DNA from: Fratercula arctica
Taxonomy: Eukaryota; Chordata; Aves; Charadriiformes; Alcidae
NCBI GenBank assembly: GCA_947846985.1
Contig: CANTUZ010000008.1
Coordinates: 38,210,817-38,274,816 of the forward strand
Direction: 5' to 3'
Length of the DNA stretch: 64,000 nucleotides
Both the position numbers and the translations under genes were made by a program. Under the pieces are notes generated by a model. That model searched no databases. It had not been told where the DNA came from and saw nothing but the letters and a program-made list of their open reading frames with translations. Of this stretch, positions 24,601 through 39,600 are shown in pieces; positions within the stretch are counted from its first letter, which is position 1, and each line of letters opens with the position of its first letter.

Positions 24601-27600
24601 GAATACTTTTTAATTTCTCTCTCGTTATCTGGTACATCTGCAAAGAAAGGAACCTGCGTCTTGTTGCTCAGCTGCCTGGTTCCCATGCGCTCACACAGCC
24701 CATCCAAGAACAGGATCACATCTCAGTTGGCTCTGCCTGAGCCCACTGAAAAAGGACTGTGCAAAGAGACAACAGTTACGTGTGCTGATTCTCTGCCCTT
24801 GTAGAGATTAGACAAATCCATGTTATTTCAAGTCAGCAGGGGCGCTGCCTCTTACCGGGAGTGCTCTACAAGCCAGGGTTAACGTAAGGTCAGTCAAAGG
24901 AAGCGAGTTTTTTGGCTTTTTTAAAGGATGAACCATTACCAAAACTTTTTCCTTGGGGTATAAATTCTTCTCCCATGAAAAGTTCAGTAGGAAGAAAGTG
25001 CTGATAGAGATGATAAAAGTCTCTAAGAGCATAGGGACATAAATCTTCCTAGGGAGCCAGTTTTATCATCTGCACCCGTATTTCACCTCTTCGTCCTTTC
25101 GCACCGCGTGTGAGAGAGGGAAGCTGAACTAGTAACACTTCCAAAGTGGTATCAACACAGCTCCTAGATCAACTCTGTTTCAGGAACGCAGTTTGTCACT
25201 TGGCATTCACAAATAGCCTTAATGAACTGTACACTTTTAATGGGTGCCAGTTGTCCAAAAGACATGCTCTGTGAACAGTACAAATTAAATGTGCCTTAGC
25301 AGATACCCTTCCTGCTCCATGTTCTCCTCTCCAACGTGTTTTCTCCGTCTATCTATGCCTGGATTTGTAAGCTTGGGCTCATTTGGATACTAAACGACCT
25401 ACTTGTTTGCACTAGCTGCACAAACAGAATTCTTCTCAATTTAACTCAACAGCACAGACTTCTGACAGACCTCTCACTGCTTCCAGCATCATAAGAGATA
25501 CCTTGAACCAAACACAGGATAGAAGCCCATAGAACTGCCAAAGAAGGTCAATGAGAATATGAGGGAAAAAAACCAATGAAGTATTTTATTGAATTTTTTC
25601 TGTCAATTTACTGTATGCCCAACCCTTCATATATACAGGAGTGAGGCAGAAATGTTGTGAAAACACTGAAAAGCAGCAGGCAGATTCCATAATAGAGGCT
25701 TAGCTGAGAGAAATCACTGGTGCTGGGGAAAGGAGACAGGTAACTTCATGTCTTGGGATACCTGCTCCAGGGGTAAGTCTATATCTGACATTATTTAACT
25801 AACCAGATCCAGCTTGCTTAATTAATTACCAGGAAGTTTCTTCAGAGAATGTCTAATCACAGTCATGGCCTTTTCTCTTTGGCTACAAATTCGTATCCAC
25901 TACAGCACTTTGCCACCATGCTAGCAACACCCCATACTGACCAACAAGTAGAATTCAGAAGATGCTTAAAAACACTTTTAAATTTAAATTCCACCAATAT
26001 GGCATTAGTTTAGCAAAAGTCACTTGATAAGAAAACCGTTAAAGATTCAACATTTTTCTTTGAATACTGTAAGGCAACTTATGTAGGGCCACAGAAAAAT
26101 TTCTCACGTTGAAGTGCAGCTGAATAAGCGCACTCTTCATAGCGATATGACTGAGGATTTCCCGTTCCCATACAGTCATTCTGTATTAGGCTCTAACTAG
26201 AGGGGACTCGGAGACAAAGGATACTTCATTCAGACAAGAAAAAATACGATTTCTTGCAGAAGTTTATGGTACTTATTTGGCAGCAGCAGGCAGTCTATCT
26301 AGAGAGTACTTTCAAATTCAAACTAGGATAGAGAGGGCTGAGAGGCCTGTGGTCTGTTAGGTACATGAAAGCACGAAAAGCAGAAGTCAGCAAGATTTCG
26401 TTGTGACACCATTTTCAGATAAGGACAGGTAAAAAAAGGAGGGTAGAAACAGGACAGCTGTTTTCACTAGAAAAGTTACACACCGTACCCCAGTTCAAAT
26501 TCAAACTGCCACTCTGCCAAGCAAAAGCTAGATCAAATGATTATATTTACAAAGTATTAAATCATTCTCCTCTAATTATAGCAAGCTTTATTAAGGCAAT
26601 CACAGGTGAGAAAAATTAAAACAATTTTAAATACTTCAAATAGCTTGTGAAATACTTTGAAGGTATTTTTAAAATTAAAGGCCTCAATTTGCATCTATAA
26701 TTTCTCATTCAAACGAGCTTCACAAATAGTGTTTATGCACTTTACCCAACAAATGAAATACCTGCAAGATAATACCCTGTATTACGAATTATGTAACATT
26801 CCTACAAAACAAAACCCTACAAACCACAGGACAGAACATCAGTATCACTCTTGATAATTATCTTTAAATTTATAGGAAATTTTGAGACTCAGTCTCTGCC
26901 ATATATTGCTAGAGCCTGTCCATTTTTGGGAAGGGGTTGGGGGTTGGATCGACTACCAAAGAACGAGATTAAATTTCCTCTATAATCAATTTATTATCCA
27001 TGGAAACAAGCAAACAAACAAACAAATCAACTTACCTTGCAATTCACTTTTAATAAGGCAACTTTCCATCATATATAACAGCACAGTGACCATAATATCC
27101 AGCAGCTGACATTCTTCTGTTACTTGGCGTGCTAGTTCTTCATTGCTGAACAACTGAACACTGATATGCACAATTCTATTAGACATTGTGTCTGATTCAT
27201 GGCTTTTCTTCAGCGTTTTCATAATAAAAGCATAATGCTGAACAAAAGTTTTCGTAAAAGCAATCTGCAAATTATAAAGAAATTTTGACGTTAACAAACA
27301 CCATACCAAAAGTACAGCTTTCTTTCATTGTAAAATATCCTTTTCCAAAAGTACAATCAACATACCCTAGGAAACACCAGTTTCCATGACAAAGCAAAAT
27401 TTATGGTCTAACTATCCCATGTCTAGTTTCTAGAAACAGTCCACATGAAAAAAGACCTATCTATTGAGAGGGGCAACTTATGCCTCCAATTTTATTACCT
27501 TATACCAAAAATGTGATCTTCTCACTCTATACCTTCCACACTAAAAAAAAAAAAACCAAACCCAGAAACGTTGCAACAAGGAATACAAGGTCTCAGCATA

Positions 27601-30600
27601 GCTGTGAAAGCACTAAAGTTCTAATAATGAATTTATCATAAATTTTTTACATGCTAAAACAGGGAATAATGTCCCGAAATTATATGGTATGAACAATGAG
27701 ATCAGTGCTGCCTAATAAAGCTGCCTTAACTTATCACTTGCATGTGTCTATCCATGGAGTAAGGTTTTCATTCATCTATCAAGGGTGATATTTCAACACT
27801 GAATTTCATCTGCTATCATAACACCCTATATTTTATTAATAAATCTTTAGTGCTTTCTCCTAAATAATTAAAGTCATCAGCAAGTTTTGCTGCTCTTCAC
27901 ACAACTGTTTGGGTATTTTTTCAAACCAGATTGATATTTAAATGTATCAATACATATACATATAAATCTTAGTACAATTTCTTGTCCCACTCCATTAGCC
28001 TCAAATTGCATTGTAAACCAACCTCCTGCACCGCATATACATGTGTGCTATCTGCCAGCTTCGAAATCACTTCTCACTTAGTACTTTAAGTTCTGAATTA
28101 ACACCATCTGGACTTCCTTGGCATAATAAGAAGAGATAATACAAGCTGTGTAGTGATGAAAATTTTCAGCTCAAAGTCTAAAATCCCCTGTCTATTCCTT
28201 CTGGAAGTATTAATCTTTCATAAGCATAAAATTACAAATTTTAAAACCATCCTCAGGCAGCAGTGTTTTCACCAGACTGTATACAAATCACTACTTCATT
28301 TCACCTGCTTCAGACTCAGTACTCCTGTATTTTTGTTATAGAACTACCATGTTATTCTCATTTAGAAAATATTTCCAAAAAAAGCATTGATGCCATAACG
28401 CTGACGTTGGGCTCGACGACTGCCCTTCTTCCAGCAAATATCCTCAAAAATAAGATTGCTCATGCAAAAAACACGGACCAGGATGGAGGTGGGGACGTCA
28501 CTGCAGGAAACACTACAGCACTGCTTAACTCGCCCTCCTTTAGCTGGTTCACAATGACGGAGACCTGTGTAATAATTGGAAGTGTCTTCTCTATACAGCA
28601 CCCAGCACAACGGTAATTGTTTTCAGCTGAAGCCTTTTCAGAACAATGTATTTGCAATACTTGCGCAGAGCTTAATACAGTATCATTCTGGTGTTCCAAG
28701 GCAGAACAACATATCATGTAATTTTCTTTAAATTAAAGCTTGATACAACCTTAATCACTGTCAATGGCACTTCTAACAAACATCAAGACATTTACACTAA
28801 CATTAAGCCTCAGACACAAATGATGCACCTGATATTTTAAGAAGTCAGTATATTAATGCTGCTAGTAAAAAAAGTATACTTTTTTTACACACTACTTCAC
28901 ATTGTATTATGTTTAAATAGGATTCTCAAGTTCTGTGATGTAGGAACTACGTTTTACTTGGTTTACACTAAGTTGATTGCAAAAACATGGTCCTCCTCTA
29001 AGGACAAATTCTGGATCATTTATTTATTTATTTTAAATCAGCATGCATCAAAACTTTTTGTGCCTCACCCATATATGATAATGGATTTCTGAAAGTACCG
29101 TAGATTCGCTATCAATATAGCGTAATGATAGAGATTCTGTAATACACTCAAATAAAGAAAAGACATCAGCTTTACTCCTACATTCACTTGGAAGTTAAAA
29201 CAAACAAACAGAATCCATTCCAATTTTGAAAGGAAGAAACTAAATTCATTTTCAGAAGCTAAAATGCTGAAATACTGTGGTAAACTGCTGTCCGTATATA
29301 AAAACAACCACAGTTGGTCAAATCAGTCCACCCAGCTCAGTGGCCAAAGCTGTATACACAACTATGGAAAAATATAGACTGGAGCAAGAATGCCAATATT
29401 GACATAACACGTCTTTCCAAATATTACTCATACTTCCAAAGACTTCCAACCATTTGCAAGAACTGACTTCCTAAGACAGACATATTTTTTGTATATTTAA
29501 CTACTTTCACTTACTTTCTATGATCGTGTGCAGCTTCTAAATTTCTAGCCTATGCAAAAACAAAGTTAATTTCTGCATCTGGCCTTTCCCTCTTGGTGGC
29601 CACTCAACAATCCCAGAACTTTTAGGAGCCTAACATCAACCCCATGTTTCAGTTACAACTTGCACCTCCCTTGTTTCTGTTTTCAATGCAAAGAAAAAGA
29701 TAGTTCTGCCAGGTTAAAGCTTTGCTAAAATTAAGTTTCCACTAGAAAACCTGTTCTACAGAATTTGTAGAGTAGCATATGCAGGGGTTAGTGAATTCCT
29801 ATCGCTGTAGTAACTGCTTCAACGTTCACTACAGGAGGCGTCTGACAAGGCACAGCATTTCTGATAATTATGTTTGTTGATTCGTTATCTCTACCAGATG
29901 CTTTTGCATTTCTTTACTTCCAGTACTTCAGACTTCAGCAAGGCTCCGCTCTTTGATGATTCACACTCCTCCAAAGGCTTCCTCTTTATTGCCAGCCCCT
30001 TCTTTGCCTTCTCCTTGGTCACACGAAGGTCACTCCTATTTCTCTGGCCCTTTGTTTTTTCTCTTGCAGAAACCTTGTTCACGCCATAACACCTCTAATT
30101 TCTTGGAAGCTCCAGTAAATTCCTCTTCTGTCTTCTTCACTTCTAAGTCTTCCAAGCTTCAGATGTCAGAATGTGCTGGAAGGGACGCCTCAGGCACAAA
30201 TGCTGTAAGGCAAAGACCACACTGTTTGTTGTGCTGTCCCTCTGATATGCAAAAGGAGGAAGAGAGGGGGGAAGAGCTAGTTAACCCAGGGTTTTAGCCC
30301 ACCCCTTTCAACACCTCTTTTTAATACTGGGAATCCTAAAGAAGAACTTTGTTTTCCTCCTTAAAAATAAATCTGTGCAACACTGACTGCTGCATAGGGC
30401 ATGGTGGATTCAGTCAGTTCGACTACATTTTTGCTGGAAGTCAGAGATTTCAACAATTCCAGAGCATGCACAGATAGCCAGCTCCATGCTAGCTCACTCC
30501 GTTTATCAGAAAACCAACCTAGCAGAATTCTGCTGATTTAACGAGCTAAATCAGCTCATGAAGAATCAGACAAATTCCACAACAGCAGAGAGAGAAAAAA

Positions 30601-33600
30601 TTAAGACAGTGCACGTGGTGTAGATGGGATGAGAGAAAGTAGCAGAAAGCTGCGAGATCACTTGGAACAGTTTATATCCTTACAGGTGTTCCTACTGTTT
30701 GAGAATGCCACATGATTGAAAAACAAACAAGCTTTTCCTTCATAAAAGCTAAACAGAAGCTTGAAAGATAAAACATTCTTCTAATTCATCCCAAAATGGT
30801 ATGTTCTCTCTGTACACATGTAAAAGGCAGAGCCACTCCTCATAATTTAGGCACAATCCTCATAGATACCTTTCAAATTCACGCATCATTGACACAGTTT
30901 TGCAACAAAGTACAGGTATCCTGGGTAAAAATAGTGTTACTGCCTCCCTGGTACTGCTGTGTGATACATTTCCTGCTCCGAGTTTCCCTACTACTGAAAA
31001 ATACCTTTTAGACAATCACAGCAATCAAAATAAACACATATTCTAAAAGATGTCAAATACTTAGGATTTGTACTAGTAATAAAGTCTGTACATAGGAATT
31101 AACTGTTTAATCAAACATAATATTAAATTGGTAACAAAAAATAATAAAAATGCTTAAATAATCCTTTCATCTAAACATACACTATTGGTAGGTGGAAGAT
31201 GGGCTGTTTCCAGACAAAGGCGGCAGCCAGTAGAGAAACCAAACGTACTGTGGTCTCCATTCCAAGTACATAGTGAAGAAATACTATGAACACAGTGAAG
31301 AAAGCCACAGAGGACTGTGGCTTGTTGTTGAAGGAGAAAAGATCCCATGATCTTTACCTTAAAAAGCTAAACGTAGCTATACTTACCAGATTCCTCCACA
31401 TACTGCTAGCAGTTGGATGTTTTTACAGGAAGCAGTTTAGCCAGCAATGGATCAGGAGAACTGGATGTCCATGTGGGGCTTGTCTATATCAACAAGAATT
31501 CAAGCTTCGTGGCAAGCAATCGTCAGTGAAGAAGTCCTCATGTATTAGCTGAATCCGAGACCAAGACGAATCTATGCTGGCATCCCAAATCAAAACGTTG
31601 TCTTGACATGGACAGAGTATTGCTGAAAGCCTGTATCTTATTTTTGTCTTCCTTGCAAGTTATTTTCACATCCTTTGCTTTGATACAGCCAGGTTTTAAG
31701 GGGGCACGAATACAGGGCTGTCCCACTATAAACAGACATTTTTGACGAAATCTGCATGCTTGGACTTCAGGATTTCTTGATCTTTGCCTCCCAGCAGGGA
31801 TTGAGAAGGTCCAAAATATTTGCATGGCTCAAAGGTATGATGATCAGAGCAAACTGTTAAGCCTGATTGCTATGTATACTTGGTCTTGGAGCGCGTAGAA
31901 CAAACAACCAAACCTGGCCGTACACCAAGATTTAAAACAGGAAGATGACATCCAGTCTCCATGACTCCAGGCAAGGAGACGCTTGGTACGGACAACTGCA
32001 TAACTCTGTAAGGAAGCAGCTGTAAGGCTGCCAAAATCACCTAGGGCATAGCTGCAGCAAGAACACTCACGCTGTAATGGCCTATATGGAGAAAGCGCTG
32101 CCTACCACAACAGTCGCAACAGGAATGAAGTCACTGTAATTATTTGCCAGTCGTACCACACTACAGAATCATTTAGAGCTCATCCACATCTTTTAACTGA
32201 TAAACATCCAAACTTATAAAATAAAACAACACAAAATTGAACGCATGCAAATATGCACTAACAGCCAAAAAGGAGAAAAGCAAACCAGGCGAACAAAATT
32301 AATACTGCTGCTTCAGAATTATCTACCTTGTTTTGCCCACATCTCTCTCCAAATACTACACACTTCAGACCTTCTAACCAAATACTCAAAACAATGTAAA
32401 AGATCTGCATTATTGTACTGGTGTTATTGAAATATAAACATATGTGGTCTCATGCAAGGCATAATACACGCTAAGTATGTGAATAAGAAAGACATTTAAG
32501 TTTGAATGAAGTAACGCAAGTACCTTATAATCTTGATCTGGCAGCATGTTGAGTAAGAAAGTCACCATCTTCTGTGGAAACTCATATTTTATTGTCCAAA
32601 ATAATAATTCTTCTAGAAAACATTTATGCTTCAAAACATCCATGATAGATTGATCTGCATAAAAGGTTGGAGGAGGGGATGTGTAATGTAATAATTATTC
32701 AAACTGGAAATAATGATAGTGCAGTTGTACTGTCATGTAAGATTTAGTAACAAAAATTTAAGAACATCTTAGTATGCTCTGTAAACAACTTTTTTTCAAA
32801 AACACCAGGAAAATGAACATGGCCAACACTGCACAGTGTCAGAGTCTGTAACAAAAAGGAGCTCCCAGAGAAGTCAATGGAAGTTTTCGGTACAACTATA
32901 CCACAGAATCCAGTCTTCATTGATTGCACTGAATTGTATCACCTTACTGTAATAGCTCCACTGATTATATTGTATCACAGCAATTTGCATTATATTTACA
33001 CAGATGCTTAATCGAGGGAAACTGTTAATGTAGACTACTAGTTAGCTGAAGCTAATACAGCAAAACAACAAAATACAATTTATGATTAAGTGATGAGTTC
33101 CATCACCTAAGAACACTTATGTTCTGCTCACAAAACTCTAAACAAGCTAAATAGAAGCAATAATGTATCCCTTATCTTATTTTTAAATCAAGATTTGTAC
33201 TGATTGACCAACAACCAAGTTTTTGTTTGCTTGGTTGTTTTGTTTGGTTTTTGCCTTTTTTAATATAAAAATTACCGTAATCAGGTCATCAAGCACTGGG
33301 TCCTGATGGTACCAGAAGAGACAGTCTCATCTTTCCCCATTCAACTCCTGGCCATTCCCTCTGCCCCCTCACTCACACTGACAGTAGATCCCCATGGAAT
33401 ACCTACGTAGGAATCAAGTCACCTTTCCATTCTGTCATCTGCATTTGCAAGCTTCGTGATTGCAAAGCCGCACAAACTGATCTCTGCTATAATAAATTGT
33501 CCATGAAGCTATGGCTTGACAGAGCATAAATCATATTAACCCCATTAAAAAAAATTACTAAAATATAAAGACTCTCTACCATCATTCTTTAAGAGATTGA

Positions 33601-36600
33601 TTATTTATAACAATTTATGTCACTCCTGTAACATACAAGGACTAAAAAAAATAATACTAATGGTCCTTTACACCTAAAAATCAACTGGACCTGCAGATAC
33701 AACCCCACATGCAAAATCCCATATTCCAATGGGACTGTATGAAGTGCTCCCATCAGCACGGATTCAAAAACATTTAAGCTGAACATTTTCTGGCCTTGAA
33801 GACTCACCTCCTCACAGTGTTAGGGACTGCACTGGATAGCTCTGTGCCTATCCTAAGCAGGATAGCCATTTGTGCTTTTCCTAAGCAGGAATTACCTCCA
33901 TTTCCCATTACCAAAGGTCACACCTCCCCAGCCAAGCGACCGATCAGCCCAAAACGTCTCAGGAATTGCAGAAGATCGTGAGAAATAATGAATCATTTAA
34001 ATTTTAGGGATCTCCTCAAGACTTTAGCAAGCCACGCAAAGACAAGAACATGTTTTATTCAATATATTCTACAAGCGTTGAAATAAAAAGTTACCTTCTG
34101 AGAGTCACGAAAGATATTTTAATATTAAAATATTTTGCAAAGCATTACACATATGGGGATGTATTTACTGCAGCAAACATATGGTGATCATTTACATTCT
34201 CTTCCTTGACTCTTGTTAAGAAATTGCGTATGTGATTTTACTGCCCATGAAAGCTTGGTAGCCGTGCAGACTGAAGTCCCCTCTCCACAGAACAGACAGC
34301 ACAGGTTTAGGTACATGCCAAGTGAGTGACAACACTGGGCATGAAGACAAGTGACACAACACCTTATCTGTCACTGATGTGCAGCTTTCTCGTAACACGT
34401 ATCACAACTGAAGAGTGCATATCAAATACTTTATACAGCAGTTTCAGGCAGGGATGGAAGAATATATATCCACTTATACCTGCTACAGAATTTAAGTAGG
34501 CAGAATGCTCTTACCCAACTTGGAAAATTTGTCAAGAACGCTGGGACTAATGTTCCCACTCTTGTGAAAAGCACCACGTGATTTTAAGTTTCTTTCAACA
34601 AATAAAAAAAAAAAAAAAAAATATAGTGCCTGTGGGTTTAAAATTGTCTTAAACATCAGGTATTTCAGTTGGACGCAGGATGCAGGTTTTAAAACAGAGT
34701 AAAAATAAAAATTCTCTCAATACTCAGTCCCATACCTGTATCAATGAACCTCAGCATAAAACCTCTATTTTCTTTAAAGAAACCTTTTATTCTTTCCTAG
34801 TGCCACAAAAGACCCTATAAACTGTTGTAAACATCTCTCTGGAATATGAGTCTTAGCATTCCAAGATATCTCCACTATGTAAATAACCCTCTATGAAGAA
34901 TACCACTGAAGATCTGGGATGGGACAGGGAGTCTGCTTGTATGGAAAAGGTAAATCTGTTTTTATTCAATACTCAGTTTTCTAAAATTTTCTTTTCATAC
35001 TCTTATTTTATACCCTATTGGACATAAAATATGAATACTGAAAACTTCAGAAAACTATTTAATATTTAATAAAAACAGATACTTACCTTTCCCCCATTGG
35101 CAGACTCCCTTCTCTGGGGCTGATATTAGGAGCTATCAACATCATGGGCACAGTCCATGTTGGGATGCCTCAGAGGGGGAAGACTACAATCCTGGGGGGA
35201 AATGAAATGTTGAATTCAAGTACCACTTCTCCTGAAACGCCACTGCCGATACTGGTTTCCAGACCTGGCAGCTTCTCAAACTAAGCGTCCACCCTGCCTA
35301 TTTCCCATAATCAGTACTTACTCATGCATCAGAAAACCAGCATTTTTCTTGCATTGCCTGACCCTAACTTATCTTTTAGACAAGTTAACAGCCTCTAAAA
35401 TTCACGTAAGAGAGCTTTCCTTGGATGTCTGTAAGTTTCCTGCATTTCTTCAAAACTACCACCTCTTCCGTATTATTATTCTCTGCCACAATCTTTCACG
35501 AACCATTTCTAAGATCACTTCTTAATGCCACCATTGCCAAAACATTGTTCTCTGCTTTTCCAGCTTCCCAATCTTTTTCCTTCAATCTGAAACCACTAGA
35601 AACAATCCATCTTACTTTTCCCACACTCCTCACAACACCTTTATACCCTTTACTGACTTCACAAACCCTTGCATTTTAAATTCAAGTTCCAAATCTTCAC
35701 TTTCCAGAAATTTTATTCCAACTTTCACCGCAGTTTTTCACCTGAATGTTCTTTTCTCAGGGCTCGCAATTTCTTGGTGCTTCCTATGTCAGCCTCCTCA
35801 TACTCATAGTTAAAAAAAAAAAAACAACAAAAGAGGTGTTCTTATTTAATAAGAGTTTAAATATTTTTATTTAAACACTTTAGCACAAAAACATGCCAAG
35901 GACAAGCACAGGATAGGGCTATGTTGTCTCCAGACTATGGTCATTCTTGCATCAAAACCTGCACTGATCTCAATGTGAGTGCTGCTCATTTGGACTAGAA
36001 ATTGCACAGAGGAATAATTTCAATCTAGGAAAATAACGGAGCAATTTCAATGGAGACTTCATTCAAGTATCTTTTCTTAAACATCACTAGAACAGTACAG
36101 ATAGACCAACCAGAACCAGAGAGAATCATTCTTGCCTGGCTGAGAACACAATCATACTGTACAGTGGCATAATGAAAAAAAAGATCGTTAAGAACAAATA
36201 CATCAAAAACTTCTTTGCCAAGCTGTATTGCAACCTTGCCAGCCACACAGTGAAGATGGAATGAATTTTTAGAAGTCAGCTTACGACATGAAGGTGATAA
36301 AACGACTGGTCAGAGTCCCAGACAGTGGTACTCACTCAAGGGAAATCAAAGTTGCCAATTACCATAATTTCACTTGCTATTCTTTTTTAGACCTTGCTAC
36401 GTTTAATACCTGTCACGTGCAGCACTGCGGTGCTTGGGAAGTCAATGAATATCTCTAAATAATTTTTAAGATAGACATAAAGCACATATGATAAACTGAG
36501 ATCAGTACTTTATAAATACCTTTGGTGGTGCTGCTTAGTTTCACCCTCTTGCGCTTGCCCACACCTTGGCTACCATCCTGGTCCTCCTGGGTTAGGGGAA

Positions 36601-39600
36601 GAGTTTAAAAAATTGATAATCGTATATTTAGAATTTTATTGCTAAGAGATGGTATGCTCTCAAATTTCTGGTTTAACTATCAAGCTAAAACAGAAAAGCC
36701 CTGAATATACTGTCTTACCAGAAAAATACTTCTGCTGTTTACAGGAACCATGGACTCCATGAAACTCATTAGAAAAAACACAGTTTTTTTAAATTGCCTT
36801 TTCCCCCCCTACAGCCAACATTATCACCTTCAAGTTCAGACATCTTCATCTACTTAATTAATTTTGTAATGTTACCCGCCTTGATTTCTGAAACTGATTG
36901 CTACAAAAATGTTTAACACTACAAAATTTTTAACTGTTGCCCATCCAAGGTTTCACCATACTCATCTGTAGGGTTTGGGTTTTTTTGTTTCCTAAAAAAA
37001 TATCAGCCAACGTATTGCCCATTAAATTTTACAACTCAGACAAGTAGCTAGACATTTTCTAATCAATATAAAGTTCTGATCCAAGAATAAAGTATTTTTG
37101 ACACCTTTAAGAGGCCAATTCTAATTGCTGAATTCTAATTGCTTCTTCCCCACAGAATAATGGAAACACTTCACGCAGGCACTTGTCATTTCAAGCTTTC
37201 AAGGCACTCTGAACAAAACAGCAAAAGTTCCAAAATGCAATGCAAGTTACAAACATCATCACCACCGCTTTACAAAATCTAACATTGGGTATTAAAAAAG
37301 AATGTGACATTATGGGACTATATTAAATGCTGCATGGATCTTTACTAACGATGATAGTCCCTAATGAAACAGTAGAAATAAAGATTCCTTCTGGATCTAA
37401 TAAAATGAGTGATAATTAATGACGATATCTACTCTTAAAAGTAATAAATATCCTTCTCCTCTAAGCAAATGTCATATTTTACTTCCAAACTTCACTGGAA
37501 TGATAAAGAACCTGGTACTCAAGAAATTACTACCCCTCCTTGGGGACAAAGATTATTAACATTTTATATCTAAGGACTGGCCAAAAGCATCATGACAATG
37601 AAAGGTCTGAATTTTCCTATTCTTTCAGTTCCTCCACCTGAAAATTCATTTTAAGATGGACACATATTTGAATTCTGGGGTGTCCTCTGGTCTCTGTGAA
37701 CACAGACTATTTTTGTACTTCAGTCAGGAGCCAGTCAGTTCCTAGATGTTGCCACTGCCCACTCCCCCACCAGACGGGCCAAGTACTCTAAAGCAAAAAT
37801 CAGACCTGCCGAGATATTACTACGAACTGCAAGACTCTGCAATTTAAGTCTTTGGCCCTGAAGAAAAGGAATCTAAATTCCTGTAGCTAGAGAGTTGACA
37901 GCTGGAGGTCTCAAGACCTCTTCAGCAGTCTCTGAGAGTTGTTAGAGGGGCCTTCACCAGAAAATAATGTATTTGGGTATACAAATTGCAATTAACGTGT
38001 TGGATTCTAGCCTCCAACACCACTGCTCTGGCAAAAAAAATGCATTTCCCCTTCTGTAGTAGGAGAAAAAAATTTAAATATAACAGTCTTCATTGCAACT
38101 TTTGAAGTTATTTCACTAAAAAGAAGAAAAATTGAGTGATTTATGAGAAATGCTTTCTTGAGGAATCTTTTTTTTGCCCTCAATAATGTTACACAGTTGG
38201 TTTCCACTGCTTTAGTAAGGTAGGATTAAACCTTAATGTCAAGCACAGGAGTTTTAACAGGCTTGAGATAGTGAGTGCGGGGTCACAGGGTGTCTGCCAA
38301 GCCCAGGGATGAAGAGTGAGAGAATGAGTAAGCAAACGTAGAACACCTTATTTTTACCCGTTGGATAATGCTGTGTAAATATACCCAGTTAACAGCAAAG
38401 ATCTATGTAGATTTACTTTATATATTAGAATATTTAGCACTATGCCTAAGGTGTGCCACATCTGTTGTAAATTCAGCTAATAAACTTTATGTAATATTAG
38501 CTACTTTACATAGATTTTTGTACAATTACATTAAGTGGCAACTGGAGTCAGTAACTATATAATTGAGTAATAAGGCATTCAGTGCTTAATAAACTACAAG
38601 GGCAGCCAAAGAGAGATATCCAATACAAAAAGGTTTATTCGTCACTGTGGTAAAAGCGTTCCATGGACTTGTTTTTATTTGATTCCTTGGAACATAAAAA
38701 CCTGTTAAACAGGAGGTTTAGAGAGGGCCTTTTTTTCCTCATTTTGCACAAAGGAAAACACACGGAAGAAAAGCCAATAAAGGAAACTAATGGCGAGTTC
38801 TCTCTGCAATACCACAGGATGGAATACAACCCGTTTGAGAAGTAAAGCACAAGTGAGCCTATACTGTTTCGGGGCTGGGAGGCGGGGGACAGACAAAACA
38901 AAACAACCCACAACACATATCTCAGGATACATCCACCCTTCAGATTCATTTTTAGCTTAGAACCATCTACTGTTGTAGAAATGAAACTAATTACTGAACT
39001 ATGCAAAACTTTTCAAGATATTTAGTTCCCTGCAGAAGCATTGCTCTAATTTGTAGCCTATGTAAATTTTGTAATCTAGCCTTCCATCTGTGGAACAATC
39101 CTACCTTTAAGACTTACTTGGTGAGAAAGAACATTAACCTTTCTAGATTCATCTTAAATACCAGAGGAAGAAAATCCAGTTAGAAGTGTACTCTTCCCAC
39201 ATTACTTAATTAGAACATAGTTTTATTCTGCTATAAGAAAGTATAATAAGGCATAAAAAAAGATGTAAATGTCCTTTGTAAGTTACAGGGGAGGGCAGGA
39301 GAGAGGAAAAGAAGTCATAAAACAAGATAACTTTTTCCTCATTTCTCCAGGAAGCATTTCTGTAGTAACATCATTTTTATGATAAGCATTTCAGCCTTCC
39401 ACGTGCACAGTTCTGTTTTGGCTTTTGGAAGAAAGGACTGGACTTTCTTTTCAGCAATTCATGATGAAAATTCAAGCAGATCATGAATAAGAAAAAGACT
39501 ATAAAATTAAAAAAATTAACTTTCTTCGGAGATGCCACTAACTATAGGGTTTTTTTGGTTTCAAAAAATCAACAAAATTTTGACGTTATTTGTAAATGCA

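Noticed and set aside
27720..28040. Possible ancient amniote interspersed repeat
   Set aside because: The flow of the text resembled old conserved LINE-derived repeats, but I could not match landmarks well enough to name one.
28263..28717. Overlapping ORFs on both strands (117 and 82-85 codons)
   Set aside because: Slightly higher GC makes both strands open. No coherent protein signature on either, unlike the island at 29788-30239.
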